From Leptospirales bacterium (lineage in GTDB: Bacteria; Spirochaetota; Leptospiria; Leptospirales; Leptonemataceae): DNA of 64,000 nucleotides. Positions 25,332 through 32,480 of this stretch are shown one piece after another. Position numbers and translations under genes: made by a program. Location of the stretch: NCBI GenBank assembly GCA_016788865.1, contig JAEUSB010000095.1:124001-188000 (forward strand). Direction: 5' to 3'. Position 1 is the stretch's first letter. The number at the start of each line of letters is the position of its first letter. Below the pieces are notes generated by a model. The model was not told the origin of the DNA and did not search any database. It saw nothing but the letters and a program-made list of their open reading frames with translations.

Positions 25332-25694
25332 TTAGCGTGATGTACAGGCCCAAACCTTAACTTCGCAGTCTGTTCCATGCTGGCTGCAGTACTGAACCGC
25401 TGAAGATTGTGCAGCATTTTCGTCCGGGCTATGTGCCCAGCCGTAGCCACCCTGGCCGACCGCGAAAGCAGCGCAGGTGTTCCAGAACTCAAGAACTACC
25501 TTGCATCCGGATCCGTGTTCCTGGCACTTAGCAAGAGCATTCCGGCTTGCGGAAGCTTGATCGTTTGCGTCAGCCCACCATCCCCACGCCCCATCGCCTG
25601 AAGAGTAGGCAAGTGCACCATACTTGTCACCGGCAAATACCGGAGTTGTGAGAAGTGCGAGCAAGGTTGCGACCACTAAGATTCGCTTTTTCAT
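25332..25694 (-). CDS. Secreted DUF4189-domain protein
   Basis: 120 aa, ATG 25694 behind GGAGG. A clean signal peptidase I signal (KKRILVVATLLALLTTPVFA) leaves a mature domain of about 99 aa. It matches the DUF4189 pattern: YGALAYSSGDGAWGWWADAND, then ASRNALAKCQEHGSGCKVVLEFWNTCAAFAVG and a C-terminal CSQHGTDCEVKVW, with several Cys able to form disulfides. DUF4189 proteins are periplasmic or secreted and of unknown role. TTGACA at 25747-25742 (minus strand) with TGGATC 18 bases on is a possible promoter. Stand-alone gene with its own terminator. Confidence 0.85.
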   Translation of the reverse strand: MKKRILVVATLLALLTTPVFAGDKYGALAYSSGDGAWGWWADANDQASASRNALAKCQEHGSGCKVVLEFWNTCAAFAVGQGGYGWAHSPDENAAQSSAVQYCSQHGTDCEVKVWACTSR

Positions 25695-25883
25695 TATTTT
25701 TCCTCCAAGAAAAAAATGATCCAGGAGACATTCATTGGGCGTGTCAAATCGCTTATGAATTCCCCAGGATTTTTTCTCTGTTAGAAGACGAAGGGGCTTT
25801 GAATCTTGTTCTAGATTTTAGTGCTTGAGCCAGGTATTTTAGCCCGGCTGTATGGCATGCACTCCCAACCAAACCCGTCCGGT

Positions 25884-26270
25884 TCAGGTTAGAGCAAGCA
25901 CGAGTATAAGGAAAATCCCGTAGATCAGCTCCAGAACGGCCCCGATCTGGATGGGTCTCAGGTGCGTGCTGATACCGGTAAAGAAGACGTGACCGCTGAG
26001 AAGGATCAGGGCCAGGGCGGAAAGGGTGAGGACCGTATGTACGGCGGGGGGCGAAATGCCGTAGAGTATGAGCATAGCGGCGGGAACGATTCCGAGGAAG
26101 GTCATGAACCCGCCCTGAGCCACCCAACTCATGACGAAGAGTCGTCCTTCGTTTTCGTCCGGGTGCTTGTTGAGGCTTGCTGCCGCCCCAACTATCAACT
26201 GGTGGAATACGCCCCAGCCGGCCAGAACCACTCCGAGAAAGATACCAACGTATTTAAGTAAAATTTCCAA
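25884..26270 (-). CDS. Small four-helix membrane protein, unknown
   Basis: 128 aa with four hydrophobic segments (YVGIFLGVVLAGWGVFHQLI, FVMSWVAQGGFMTFLGIVP, VLTLSALALILLSGHVFF, IGAVLELIYGIFLILVLAL) and one short loop with NKHPDENEGR. No recognised motif. ATG 26270 lies only five bases after the 3' end of tRNA-Arg on the same strand, so the two are probably co-transcribed from the tRNA promoter. Base composition is like its neighbours. Function not assigned. Confidence 0.65.
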   Translation of the reverse strand: MEILLKYVGIFLGVVLAGWGVFHQLIVGAAASLNKHPDENEGRLFVMSWVAQGGFMTFLGIVPAAMLILYGISPPAVHTVLTLSALALILLSGHVFFTGISTHLRPIQIGAVLELIYGIFLILVLALT

Positions 26271-26275
26271 AGCTT

Positions 26276-26347
26276 TGCGCCTACAGGGATTCGAACCCCG
26301 ATTTCAGGTTCCGGAGACCTGCGCTCTATCCATTGAGCTATAGGCGC
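26276..26347 (-). tRNA. tRNA-Arg (anticodon CCG)
   Basis: The minus strand folds into a full cloverleaf. Acceptor arms GCGCCTA and TAGGCGC pair over 7 bp with discriminator A. The D-stem is GCTC/GAGC, the anticodon stem CAGGT/ACCTG encloses loop CTCCGGA, and the T-arm CGGGG-TTCGAAT-CCCTG is standard. The anticodon CCG reads CGG (Arg). CCA is not encoded. No variable-arm extension. Confidence 0.95.
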
Positions 26348-26356
26348 CGAAAGGCC

Positions 26357-26385
26357 TATCCAGGATTTCCGGGCGTCTTTAGCAA
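26357..26385 (-). promoter_or_regulatory. Candidate promoter of tRNA-Arg
   Basis: On the minus strand, TTGCTA (26385-26380) and TGGATA (26362-26357) are separated by 17 bases. The -10 ends ten bases before the tRNA 5' end, a normal distance for a very short 5' leader. Confidence 0.45.
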
Positions 26386-26432
26386 CTGAATAACGGGAAT
26401 CATCCCGAAACTTTTCTAAGTTCCGAAAACCT

Positions 26433-26470
26433 ATCGTGACAAGATCAACGCAGGTTCATCCACAGAGCCA
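26433..26470 (-). repeat. Partial copy (D) of the stem-loop element
   Basis: The segment containing GTGACAAGATCAACGCAGG and TTCATCC matches the distal end of the dispersed element (compare GCGACAAGATCCGCGGGG and TTCATCC at 31630-31655). Only the terminal 35-40 bases are recognisable; the interior is replaced by the tandem hairpins at 26497-26620. Confidence 0.55.
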
Positions 26471-26496
26471 CTTGCGCATATCGAGCGCAACGGCGC

Positions 26497-26620
26497 GGTC
26501 GACTCTCGCCATCCATGGCTGCGTCGACACTTCTCACCTCCTGTGAGTCGTCCCGTGCGGTCGCCTCTCGACGTTCGTGTCTTCGGCGACACTTCCAACA
26601 TCCTGTTGGTCGTCCGCAAC
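26497..26620. repeat. Two 62-bp tandem units of paired hairpins
   Basis: Units 26497-26558 and 26559-26620 align without gaps. Each consists of a 32-base half opening with GGTCG-CTCTCG and closing with CG-CGAC, and a 30-base half sharing ACTTC....CTGT..GTCGTCC. Changes are compensatory: CTCAC/GTGAG in the first unit is CCAAC/GTTGG in the second, and GTCGAC/GTCGAC becomes GTCGCC/GGCGAC. A degenerate third half (ACTT-GCGC-ATATCGA-GCGC) precedes them at 26470. Not protein-coding. Confidence 0.75.
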
Positions 26621-26643
26621 ACTACTCAGAATCCGAAACGATT

Positions 26644-26795
26644 CTCGCGACAAGACCCACGAGATTTACCTGCAAAGGGGAAAGCGAGCCATGCAGCGAA
26701 TTGGATATGAGCAGCCCGAGGCTCGGAACAACGCGCCGAGGGGCAGGCACGCTTTCCCCTTTGCGGCAAGGCCCTCGCGGGGCCGCCTGAGCGAC
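26644..26795 (-). repeat. Dispersed structured element, copy A
   Basis: A GC-rich element of about 152 bp. A perfect 15-bp stem (26672-26686 with 26750-26764) encloses the conserved core that reads GCCCGAGGCTCGGAAC then CGCGCCGAGGGGCAGGC. Read in the sense of the adjacent minus-strand gene, it begins GTCGCTCAGGCGGCC directly after the TGA of the lipoprotein gene and ends GGGTCTTGTCGCGA. Copies B and C share core and ends but differ in stem sequence while keeping pairing. Confidence 0.8.
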
Positions 26796-27347
26796 TCAGG
26801 GTTTGAAATAGCGATGCAGTTGATCCATCTCTTCTACAACTGGACGAAAGGAAGCAAAATCTTTGTCGGCTGCGATGTAGTACATTGCATGCACGCGCCC
26901 CTCCCGAAATCGCAGACGTCCAATCACTCGCTTCAGCGTTTCCCCTTCGCGAAACGTTGCTTCAAAGTGATAGACATCTCCGCTTTCGCTTGAGAGCTTT
27001 TGCTTATCTACGATTTCAAATCCGTCGAAATTCGCCGGCATGGCTTTTTGCCACCCCTGCGCATACAGATCTACGTCTTCCTGCGTTTGCGCAATCCCGC
27101 GATATTCCATACTCGCGCGAAGGCCGTCCGGTGTAGTGCCGCGAATGATCAGATGTAATTTGCGGCGACTGTCAAAGTTAAGGTCCCAGAGTGCCGGGAA
27201 GAAAACGGCAATGCCAAATTCTCTGAGTTCCGCGCTTGTAAAATTCGGGTGCTGTCTTTCTTGTCCACTGGCGCAACTCGTTGCCAGGAGCAGCAAAGAT
27301 ACCAGCAGCGCCAGTAGCGACGCGCGGCTCAAAGTGTTCCGCGTCAT
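26796..27347 (-). CDS. Small lipoprotein, unknown
   Basis: 183 aa. The N-terminus RASLLALLVSLLLLATSCASG is a lipoprotein signal with Cys near residue 25. The mature part is a compact alpha/beta domain (FGIAVFFPALWDLNFDSRR, LIIRGTTPDGLRASMEYRG, VYHFEATFREGETLKRVIG, RFREGRVHAMYYIAADKDF) resembling the PsbP/DcrB-like fold found in small envelope lipoproteins; this is a fold impression, not a family call. ATG overlaps the map stop (ATGA), so it is translated with map. Structured element A starts immediately after its stop codon. Confidence 0.75.
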   Translation of the reverse strand: MTRNTLSRASLLALLVSLLLLATSCASGQERQHPNFTSAELREFGIAVFFPALWDLNFDSRRKLHLIIRGTTPDGLRASMEYRGIAQTQEDVDLYAQGWQKAMPANFDGFEIVDKQKLSSESGDVYHFEATFREGETLKRVIGRLRFREGRVHAMYYIAADKDFASFRPVVEEMDQLHRYFKP

Positions 27348-28096
27348 GCTCTGGTGAGAACCTCAAAGCTATCTTCAGTTACCAGGACCGTATGTTCAAA
27401 TTGCGCTGACAATGAATTGTCTTTGGTGTAAACCGTCCACGTATCGTCCGGATCGGTGTAGACTTCCCAGCTTCCGCGATTGACCATTGGCTCAACAGTA
27501 AAAGTCATTCCAGGTCTCATCAAGGCGCGAGAACCATTGTTCTTGTAATGGGGGACTTGTGGTTCTTCATGGAAGACGCGCCCAATCCCGTGACCGCAGA
27601 GATCCCGGACGATTCCGTAGCCTCTGGGAGTGAGGTAGGCATCAATGTTGTCTCCAATGTCAGAGATTCGATTTCCCGGCTTCACGGTTTCAATGCCGAT
27701 CCACATGGATTTCTCGGTGTCCTCCATTAGCTTCCTTGCTTCCGCAGAAATCTCACCTACAGCAAAAGTGCGCGAAGTATCACCGTGGAATCCTGCAAGT
27801 TTTACCGTTATATCAATATTGATGATATCGCCCTCTTTCAGAACGTCCGTCTTCTTGGGGATACCGTGGCAAACGATATTGTTTACCGAAGTGCAGATGC
27901 TCTTTGGAAATCCCTTGTAGTTCAGAGGAGCGCTTTCTGCACCGTGTTTAGTGGTATAGCGATGTGCGAAATCGTTTAACTCCAGCGTGGTTACACCCGG
28001 CCGGACCAGCCTGCCGGTCTCATTTAGCACGTCTGCGGCCAGTTTGCCCGCATCGCGCATTTTTTGAATCTCTGCCTTACTTTTCACGTGTATCAT
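27344..28096 (-). CDS. map: Methionine aminopeptidase, type I
   Basis: 250 aa, the normal type I length. Removes N-terminal Met from nascent proteins. All five metal ligands are visible: the Asp pair in NIDITVKLAGFHGDTSRTF, His in GHGIGRVFHEEP, Glu in FTVEPMVN and Glu in SAQFEHTVLVTE. The substrate His near VCHGIP is also present. No N-terminal SH3 or zinc extension. The downstream lipoprotein gene overlaps by four bases. A housekeeping gene, confidently assigned. Confidence 0.97.
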   Translation of the reverse strand: MIHVKSKAEIQKMRDAGKLAADVLNETGRLVRPGVTTLELNDFAHRYTTKHGAESAPLNYKGFPKSICTSVNNIVCHGIPKKTDVLKEGDIINIDITVKLAGFHGDTSRTFAVGEISAEARKLMEDTEKSMWIGIETVKPGNRISDIGDNIDAYLTPRGYGIVRDLCGHGIGRVFHEEPQVPHYKNNGSRALMRPGMTFTVEPMVNRGSWEVYTDPDDTWTVYTKDNSLSAQFEHTVLVTEDSFEVLTRA

Positions 28097-28225
28097 ACGC
28101 TATCTAAATTTTACCTAAAAAAAGCTGGCGGAGACAGCCCCTGTCCGGCATTGTCCTCATTATCGTTCCCCGAGCGCAAAATCCTGGCCGCCTCCATCTG
28201 ACTGGCGCCGCTTCCCTTTAATTCC

Positions 28226-29527
28226 ATGTTCTTTGACGTACTCATCATACTATTCTTGCTGCTGTTACAGGGGTTCTTCGCTGGAAGTGAGATTGCCATT
28301 ATCTCACTTAGAAAGGCTCAGGTCAAGGTTCTTATCGAAGATGGGGACGCCCGTGCCAAGCTGGTTCAAACGCTACAGGCCAATCCAGAGCGATTCTTCG
28401 CAACGGTGCAGGTTGGAATAACCTTTGCGGGAACCATTCTATCAGTCTATGGGGGAGAACAATACGCAGAACAACTGACGCCCATCGTTGAAAGGCTAAT
28501 CCAACCCATTCCGTGGTTGTCTGGCCTGGGTCACCAGATCAGTCTCGGATTCTTGATTCTCATGTTTTCGTTTTTCCTACTTGTTTTCGGGGATCTCGTT
28601 CCAAAGTCACTCGGGCACCGTTATGCGCAACGCTTCGCCTTGAATGCGGCCTACCCACTTTACTGGTTCTCAAAGCTCCTGCGAGTGTTCATTGCAGTTT
28701 CAACCTGGGCAAGTAACCTGGTGTTGAGACCGTTCCGCGATCGAACCAGTTTCAGTGAAACCAAGCTACTCCCGGAAGAAATTTTGCAATTGTTGGAAGA
28801 GGGTGTTAAATCCGGCACCATTCTTCACAGTGAACACGAAATCATTGAGAATGTACTTGAGTTCAAGGACACAGTCGCTCGTGAAGTTATGATCCCGCGC
28901 GTTGACATTCGAGCCATTGAGGTTACGGCCTCACCAGAAGATACGCAAATCCTCGATCAGTTTCATAGCCGCATACCGGTATTTGCTGAGAACCTGGACA
29001 ACGTTGTTGGAATTCTTCACATCAAGGATCTAATGAAAGCCCGCTCGCGGGGGGATCGGTTCACGCTGACGAGTCTGGCAAGACCTGCCTTCTTTGTCCC
29101 GGAGAGCATGAAGATTGGCAACATCCTCAAGGAAATGCAGAAACGGAAGACCCATATGGCTATCGTGGTGGATGAGTACGGAGGGACTTCCGGCCTTCTC
29201 ACAATGGAAGACATCCTGGAGGAGATTGTAGGTGAGATTGAAGAGGTCACCGAGCAATCCGCCCAGGGAATCGAGTCCCTTCCGGACGGAAGTTTCCTGG
29301 TCCCGGGCAGCTGTTCTATACCGGACTTTAACGAATACTTCCAGACGGGCCTGGAGGAGTCGGAAGCCTATACCAGCGTGGCCGGATTTCTGATCAATCA
29401 GGCAGGCCGCTTTCCGGAAGTCGGAGAAAAGATGATTGCGGAATCCGTGCAGTTCGAGCTGGTAAAACGTGTAAGGCAGAAGCTGGTCCAATTTCGAGTG
29501 GTCCGCCTCAGTCCAACCGAAGCCTGA
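28226..29527 (+). CDS. CNNM/CorC family membrane protein (DUF21-CBS-CorC_HlyC)
   Basis: 433 aa. An N-terminal DUF21 domain with about four helices (FDVLIILFLLLLQGFFAGSE, TFAGTILSVYGG, LGFLILMFSFFLLVFGDLVPKSLG) is followed by a CBS pair (residues about 205-330, REVMIPRVDIRAIE and MAIVVDEYGGTSGLLTMEDILEEIVGEI) and a CorC_HlyC FAD-like domain at the end (YTSVAGFLINQAGRFPEVGEK). Family members are implicated in Mg2+/Co2+ efflux or Na+-coupled Mg2+ transport; older names call them hemolysins. Divergent from map. Complete. Confidence 0.93.
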   Translation: MFFDVLIILFLLLLQGFFAGSEIAIISLRKAQVKVLIEDGDARAKLVQTLQANPERFFATVQVGITFAGTILSVYGGEQYAEQLTPIVERLIQPIPWLSGLGHQISLGFLILMFSFFLLVFGDLVPKSLGHRYAQRFALNAAYPLYWFSKLLRVFIAVSTWASNLVLRPFRDRTSFSETKLLPEEILQLLEEGVKSGTILHSEHEIIENVLEFKDTVAREVMIPRVDIRAIEVTASPEDTQILDQFHSRIPVFAENLDNVVGILHIKDLMKARSRGDRFTLTSLARPAFFVPESMKIGNILKEMQKRKTHMAIVVDEYGGTSGLLTMEDILEEIVGEIEEVTEQSAQGIESLPDGSFLVPGSCSIPDFNEYFQTGLEESEAYTSVAGFLINQAGRFPEVGEKMIAESVQFELVKRVRQKLVQFRVVRLSPTEA

Positions 29528-29612
29528 GAAGACGTAAGGTCGGCCGGCCCCTTCCGGGACTTTGCTAAAATCTTCTGGCCCAAGAAATCGCAGAGAAAAA
29601 AAAGGTAAAACT

Positions 29613-30794
29613 ATGTCAGAACCTACCCTTTCTATTGGACTCACTGAAGATCAACTGCAATTGCGTGACCTTGTCCGTGAAGTCGTAAAAAATGAAGTTG
29701 TACCGGCTCGTATGGAGCTGGATGAAAAAAATGAATACCCGCGTCGCGTGCTTGAGAAGTTCCGCGAAGCCGGGATTTTCCAGGCGCTCTTCCCAGAAGA
29801 GTACGGCGGACTTGGAATGGGAATGATGGGTAACATCATCCTCTCTGAAGAGATCGCTTATGGCTGCCTGGGTGTGGGAACGGCGTTCCTTGCAACCAAG
29901 CTAGGAGCGCTCCCAATTGAAGTTGGTGGAACGGAAGAGCAAAAAAAGAAATGGCTCCCGCTTCTTGCATCCGGTGAGAAGGTTGCTGCGTTTGGATTAA
30001 CTGAGCCAGGCGCCGGATCTGATGTGCCGGCACTCTCCACCACGGCCGTAAAGAAAGGCGACAAGTACATCTTGAACGGAACCAAGCAATGGATTTCCGG
30101 AGCCGGTCAGGCTGACGTATATACAGTATTTGCACTCACTGCCAAAGATCGCGGTCCACGCGGAATGTCCTGCTTCATCGTTGAGAAAGGATGGAAGGGA
30201 TTTTCATTTGGAAAGAAAGAAGACAAGTTGGGCATTCGTTGTTCAGAAACACGCCAACTAATTTTCGAAGATTGCGAAGTTCCTGCAGAGAACATCATCA
30301 GCGGCAAAGAAAACAATGGATTCCTCCATGCACTGAAGACGCTGAACCTCTCAAGACCGGCCGTCGCAGCGCAAGCTGTGGGAACCGGTCAGGGTGCATT
30401 TGATTGTGCCGTTCAATACGCGCGCGAACGCGAACAGTTTGGCGTAAAGATCGCAACGTTCCAGGCAATTCAGCATATGCTGGCTGACATGGCTATCCGT
30501 ATTGAAGCGTCACGACTGCTGACTTACAAGGCTGCAGCGCTTGCGGAAATTGGTCATAAAGACACTGCAAAGTTTTCGGCAATGGCAAAATGTTTTGCGG
30601 CTGATTCGGCAATGGCAATTGCTACGGACGCAGTACAAATCTACGGCGGATACGGTTACACCAAAGAGTATCCCGTTGAGAAGTATTTCAGAGATGCAAA
30701 GATCCTTCAGATCTATGAAGGAACCAGCCAGATTCAGAAAAACGAAATCGCAGCCGGTCTTATCAAAGAAGCAGCATCGAAAAGCCGCGGCTAG
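29613..30794 (+). CDS. Acyl-CoA dehydrogenase
   Basis: 393 aa from ATG 29613. The usual three-part fold is present. The middle-domain FAD motif is FGLTEPGAGSDVPALSTTAVK. The family pattern GTKQWISGAGQAD is followed by LGIRCSETRQLIFEDCEVP. The C-terminal bundle has REREQFGVKIATFQAIQHMLADM and ends with AVQIYGGYGYTKEYPVEKYFRDAK, then IYEGTSQIQKNEIA, where the catalytic Glu lies in IYEGT as in short/medium/branched-chain enzymes. It oxidises acyl-CoA to the enoyl-CoA with FAD, passing electrons to ETF. Substrate chain length is not readable. Structured element C begins at the base after its TAG. Confidence 0.95.
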   Translation: MSEPTLSIGLTEDQLQLRDLVREVVKNEVVPARMELDEKNEYPRRVLEKFREAGIFQALFPEEYGGLGMGMMGNIILSEEIAYGCLGVGTAFLATKLGALPIEVGGTEEQKKKWLPLLASGEKVAAFGLTEPGAGSDVPALSTTAVKKGDKYILNGTKQWISGAGQADVYTVFALTAKDRGPRGMSCFIVEKGWKGFSFGKKEDKLGIRCSETRQLIFEDCEVPAENIISGKENNGFLHALKTLNLSRPAVAAQAVGTGQGAFDCAVQYAREREQFGVKIATFQAIQHMLADMAIRIEASRLLTYKAAALAEIGHKDTAKFSAMAKCFAADSAMAIATDAVQIYGGYGYTKEYPVEKYFRDAKILQIYEGTSQIQKNEIAAGLIKEAASKSRG

Positions 30795-30953
30795 GTCGCT
30801 CTGGCGGCCCCTGCGCGAGTCCTTGCCAGAAAGGCGCGCGGCAGGCCTGCCCCTCGGCGCGGTGTTCCGAGCCTCGGGCCGTTCGCATCCGGCTCACTGC
30901 ACGGCATGCCCGCGCGGCCTTTCGGAATAACTAAGCGCATGGGTCTTGTCGCT
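30795..30953 (+). repeat. Dispersed structured element, copy C
   Basis: It starts at the first base after the acyl-CoA dehydrogenase stop with GTCGCTCTGGCGGCCCC and ends GGGTCTTGTCGCTC. The conserved core GCCTGCCCCTCGGCGCGG then TGTTCCGAGCCTCGGGC is at 30845-30879. The flanking stem GAAAGGCGCGCGGCA (left) pairs, with two bulges, to TGCCCGCGCGGCCTTTC (right): different sequence from copies A and B but the same position. Confidence 0.8.
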
Positions 30954-30994
30954 CCGGGGTTCGGAGCCGGGCAGGCTTAGGAGCACCGCACGTT

Positions 30995-31516
30995 ATGCGA
31001 AAATCTTCGGCGGGAGAATCCTTGACACTTCTGACTGAACGCACCCTCCTCAGACCTTTCACGCTTGAGGACGCACCCGCCGCATTCATATGGTTCTCAG
31101 ATCCGGAAGTCATGAGGTTCACTCCCTTTGGTCCCGATCAGGATCTCAGGAGCACTGAACAAAGAATTAACCAATACATCACGGCACAAGGAACACGGGG
31201 TTTTTCCAAGTGGATAGTCCTTGAGCGCGAGTCCCATACACCCATCGGTGATGCCGGCATTCTCTGGTTTGAAGAACTTCAGTGTTTTGAACTCGGATAT
31301 CGACTACGCCGCGACCGGTGGGGTCAGGGTCTTGCTACGGAGATTGCTCTGGCCTGGCTTGCGCGTGCGCATAGTCTCCCTTTTCACCAGCTTTCGGCAT
31401 TTGCCCACGTCGACAACTTTGCGTCACATTCAGTCCTCAAGAAATCGGGCTTCACTCAGTCTCGGAGGGCGGAAGTGATGGGAATGGATTCTCTCATTTT
31501 TCTCCGACAGGTCTGA
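30995..31516 (+). CDS. GNAT acetyltransferase (RimJ/RimL-like)
   Basis: 173 aa. The pattern LTERTLLRPFTLEDAPAAF, then WFSDPEVMRF and the acetyl-CoA loop RLRRDRWGQGLATEIALAWL, with VDNFASHSVLKKSGF near the end, is characteristic of the Acetyltransf_3 (RimJ/RimL) group. These acetylate protein N-termini, aminoglycosides or other amines; the substrate is not predictable. It lies between structured elements C and B. Start ATG 30995; an internal start near residue 9 is also possible. Confidence 0.9.
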   Translation: MRKSSAGESLTLLTERTLLRPFTLEDAPAAFIWFSDPEVMRFTPFGPDQDLRSTEQRINQYITAQGTRGFSKWIVLERESHTPIGDAGILWFEELQCFELGYRLRRDRWGQGLATEIALAWLARAHSLPFHQLSAFAHVDNFASHSVLKKSGFTQSRRAEVMGMDSLIFLRQV

Positions 31517-31627
31517 GGCTGAATCACGAGGAATTTCGCATAACAACAGCGTACCACTACGCTTGCCGCCCACAGGAATTCGGAATCCCAAAGATCGCCG
31601 CGGAACGAGCGCACAGTTCAGAACCCT

Positions 31628-31780
31628 GTCGCGACAAGATCCGCGGGGATTCATCCGGAAAGGGTAAGCGCGCCGTGCAGTGAATTGGATATGAACGGCC
31701 CGAGGCTCGGAACACCGCGCCGAGGGGCAGGCACGCTTACCCTTTCCGGGCCCGTTCCCGCGCGGATCACCAGAGCGCAC
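31628..31780 (-). repeat. Dispersed structured element, copy B
   Basis: A perfect 16-bp stem (CCGGAAAGGGTAAGCG at 31655-31670 with its complement at 31734-31749) encloses the conserved core at about 31699-31732. In RluA-gene sense the end reads GCGCTCTGGTGATCCGCG; the gene's last codons and TGA fall inside this end. It sits between the convergent GNAT and RluA genes. Confidence 0.8.
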
Positions 31781-32429
31781 TTTCCCAGGCTTCGCCGGTT
31801 TCAAACGTCATCGATTCTTTTAGCGTTGGATGCTCGAGAACGAGTCTGACAGCGCGCAGGGCCAGTCCATGTTTTGAAGGCCGCGCGCCGTATTTTGTAT
31901 CGCCAACAATGGGATGACCATTCTCGCTGAATTGAAATCGAATCTGGTGAAATCTCCCGCTCTCGAGTTGAATTTCTATCAATGTCCGCTGGCCGTCGCG
32001 CCGCAAAGTGCGGTACGTCAGGCTGGCCGGTTTTGCATCGTGATCATCCTCTTCCGCCTGGCGGGCCATTCTCTTACCTTCGTCCTTGCGCATAAGGATT
32101 TCGAGTCTACCCGCTGACGGCTCAATCCGACCTTCTAGAATTGCCTCGTAGAATTTCTTTACGCTGCGATCGCGAAACTGTTCTGACAGGCGACTGGCCG
32201 CCTTGCTTGTCCTTGCAAGCACCATTACGCCGCTGACGTCAAAATCCAGCCGATGGACTAAGCCCAGAAACACTTCACCGGGCTTTGCATACTTCTGTTT
32301 GATATATGCCTTGCAAAGTGTCAGTACATCGTCTCGCCTTGTTCCGTCAGCCTGCGAAAGAATTCCTGCGGGCTTATCAATCACTAGCAGGTGATTGTCC
32401 TCATAGATGATGCGATCAGCGATGTTCAT
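31767..32429 (-). CDS. RluA-family pseudouridine synthase
   Basis: 220 aa, a compact RluA catalytic domain without an S4 domain. The active-site motif is VHRLDFDVSGVMVLART (catalytic Asp in HRLD), with KFYEAILEGRI, LIEIQLESGRFHQIRFQF and HPIVGDTKYGA following the family order. It converts a uridine in rRNA or tRNA to pseudouridine; the target cannot be deduced (single-domain enzymes include RluC-, RluA- and TruC-like types). The final residues SALW and the stop codon are encoded by the end of structured element B. Confidence 0.93.
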   Translation of the reverse strand: MNIADRIIYEDNHLLVIDKPAGILSQADGTRRDDVLTLCKAYIKQKYAKPGEVFLGLVHRLDFDVSGVMVLARTSKAASRLSEQFRDRSVKKFYEAILEGRIEPSAGRLEILMRKDEGKRMARQAEEDDHDAKPASLTYRTLRRDGQRTLIEIQLESGRFHQIRFQFSENGHPIVGDTKYGARPSKHGLALRAVRLVLEHPTLKESMTFETGEAWESALW

Positions 32430-32480
32430 TGTGAGATGTGAGTTAATGGTCCGCGTGAAACGGCGACCAACAGGCTTGAA

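Noticed and set aside
25139-25360. 73-codon frame between the CLC and DUF4189 genes
   Set aside because: It runs through two hairpins and the end of the DUF4189 gene, and has no recognisable features.
26497-26620. CRISPR array
   Set aside because: Only two units, no unique spacers, variation lies in paired arms, and no cas genes are in the window.
26515-26993. Frames of 91 and 138 codons over the repeat region
   Set aside because: They translate structured DNA repeats and antisense lipoprotein sequence; composition is repeat-driven.
26644-31780. Integron attC sites as an explanation of the gene-end elements
   Set aside because: Position at gene ends is suggestive, but the simple-site core GTTRRRY and its partner are absent, neighbouring genes are housekeeping genes in mixed orientation, and no integrase is present.
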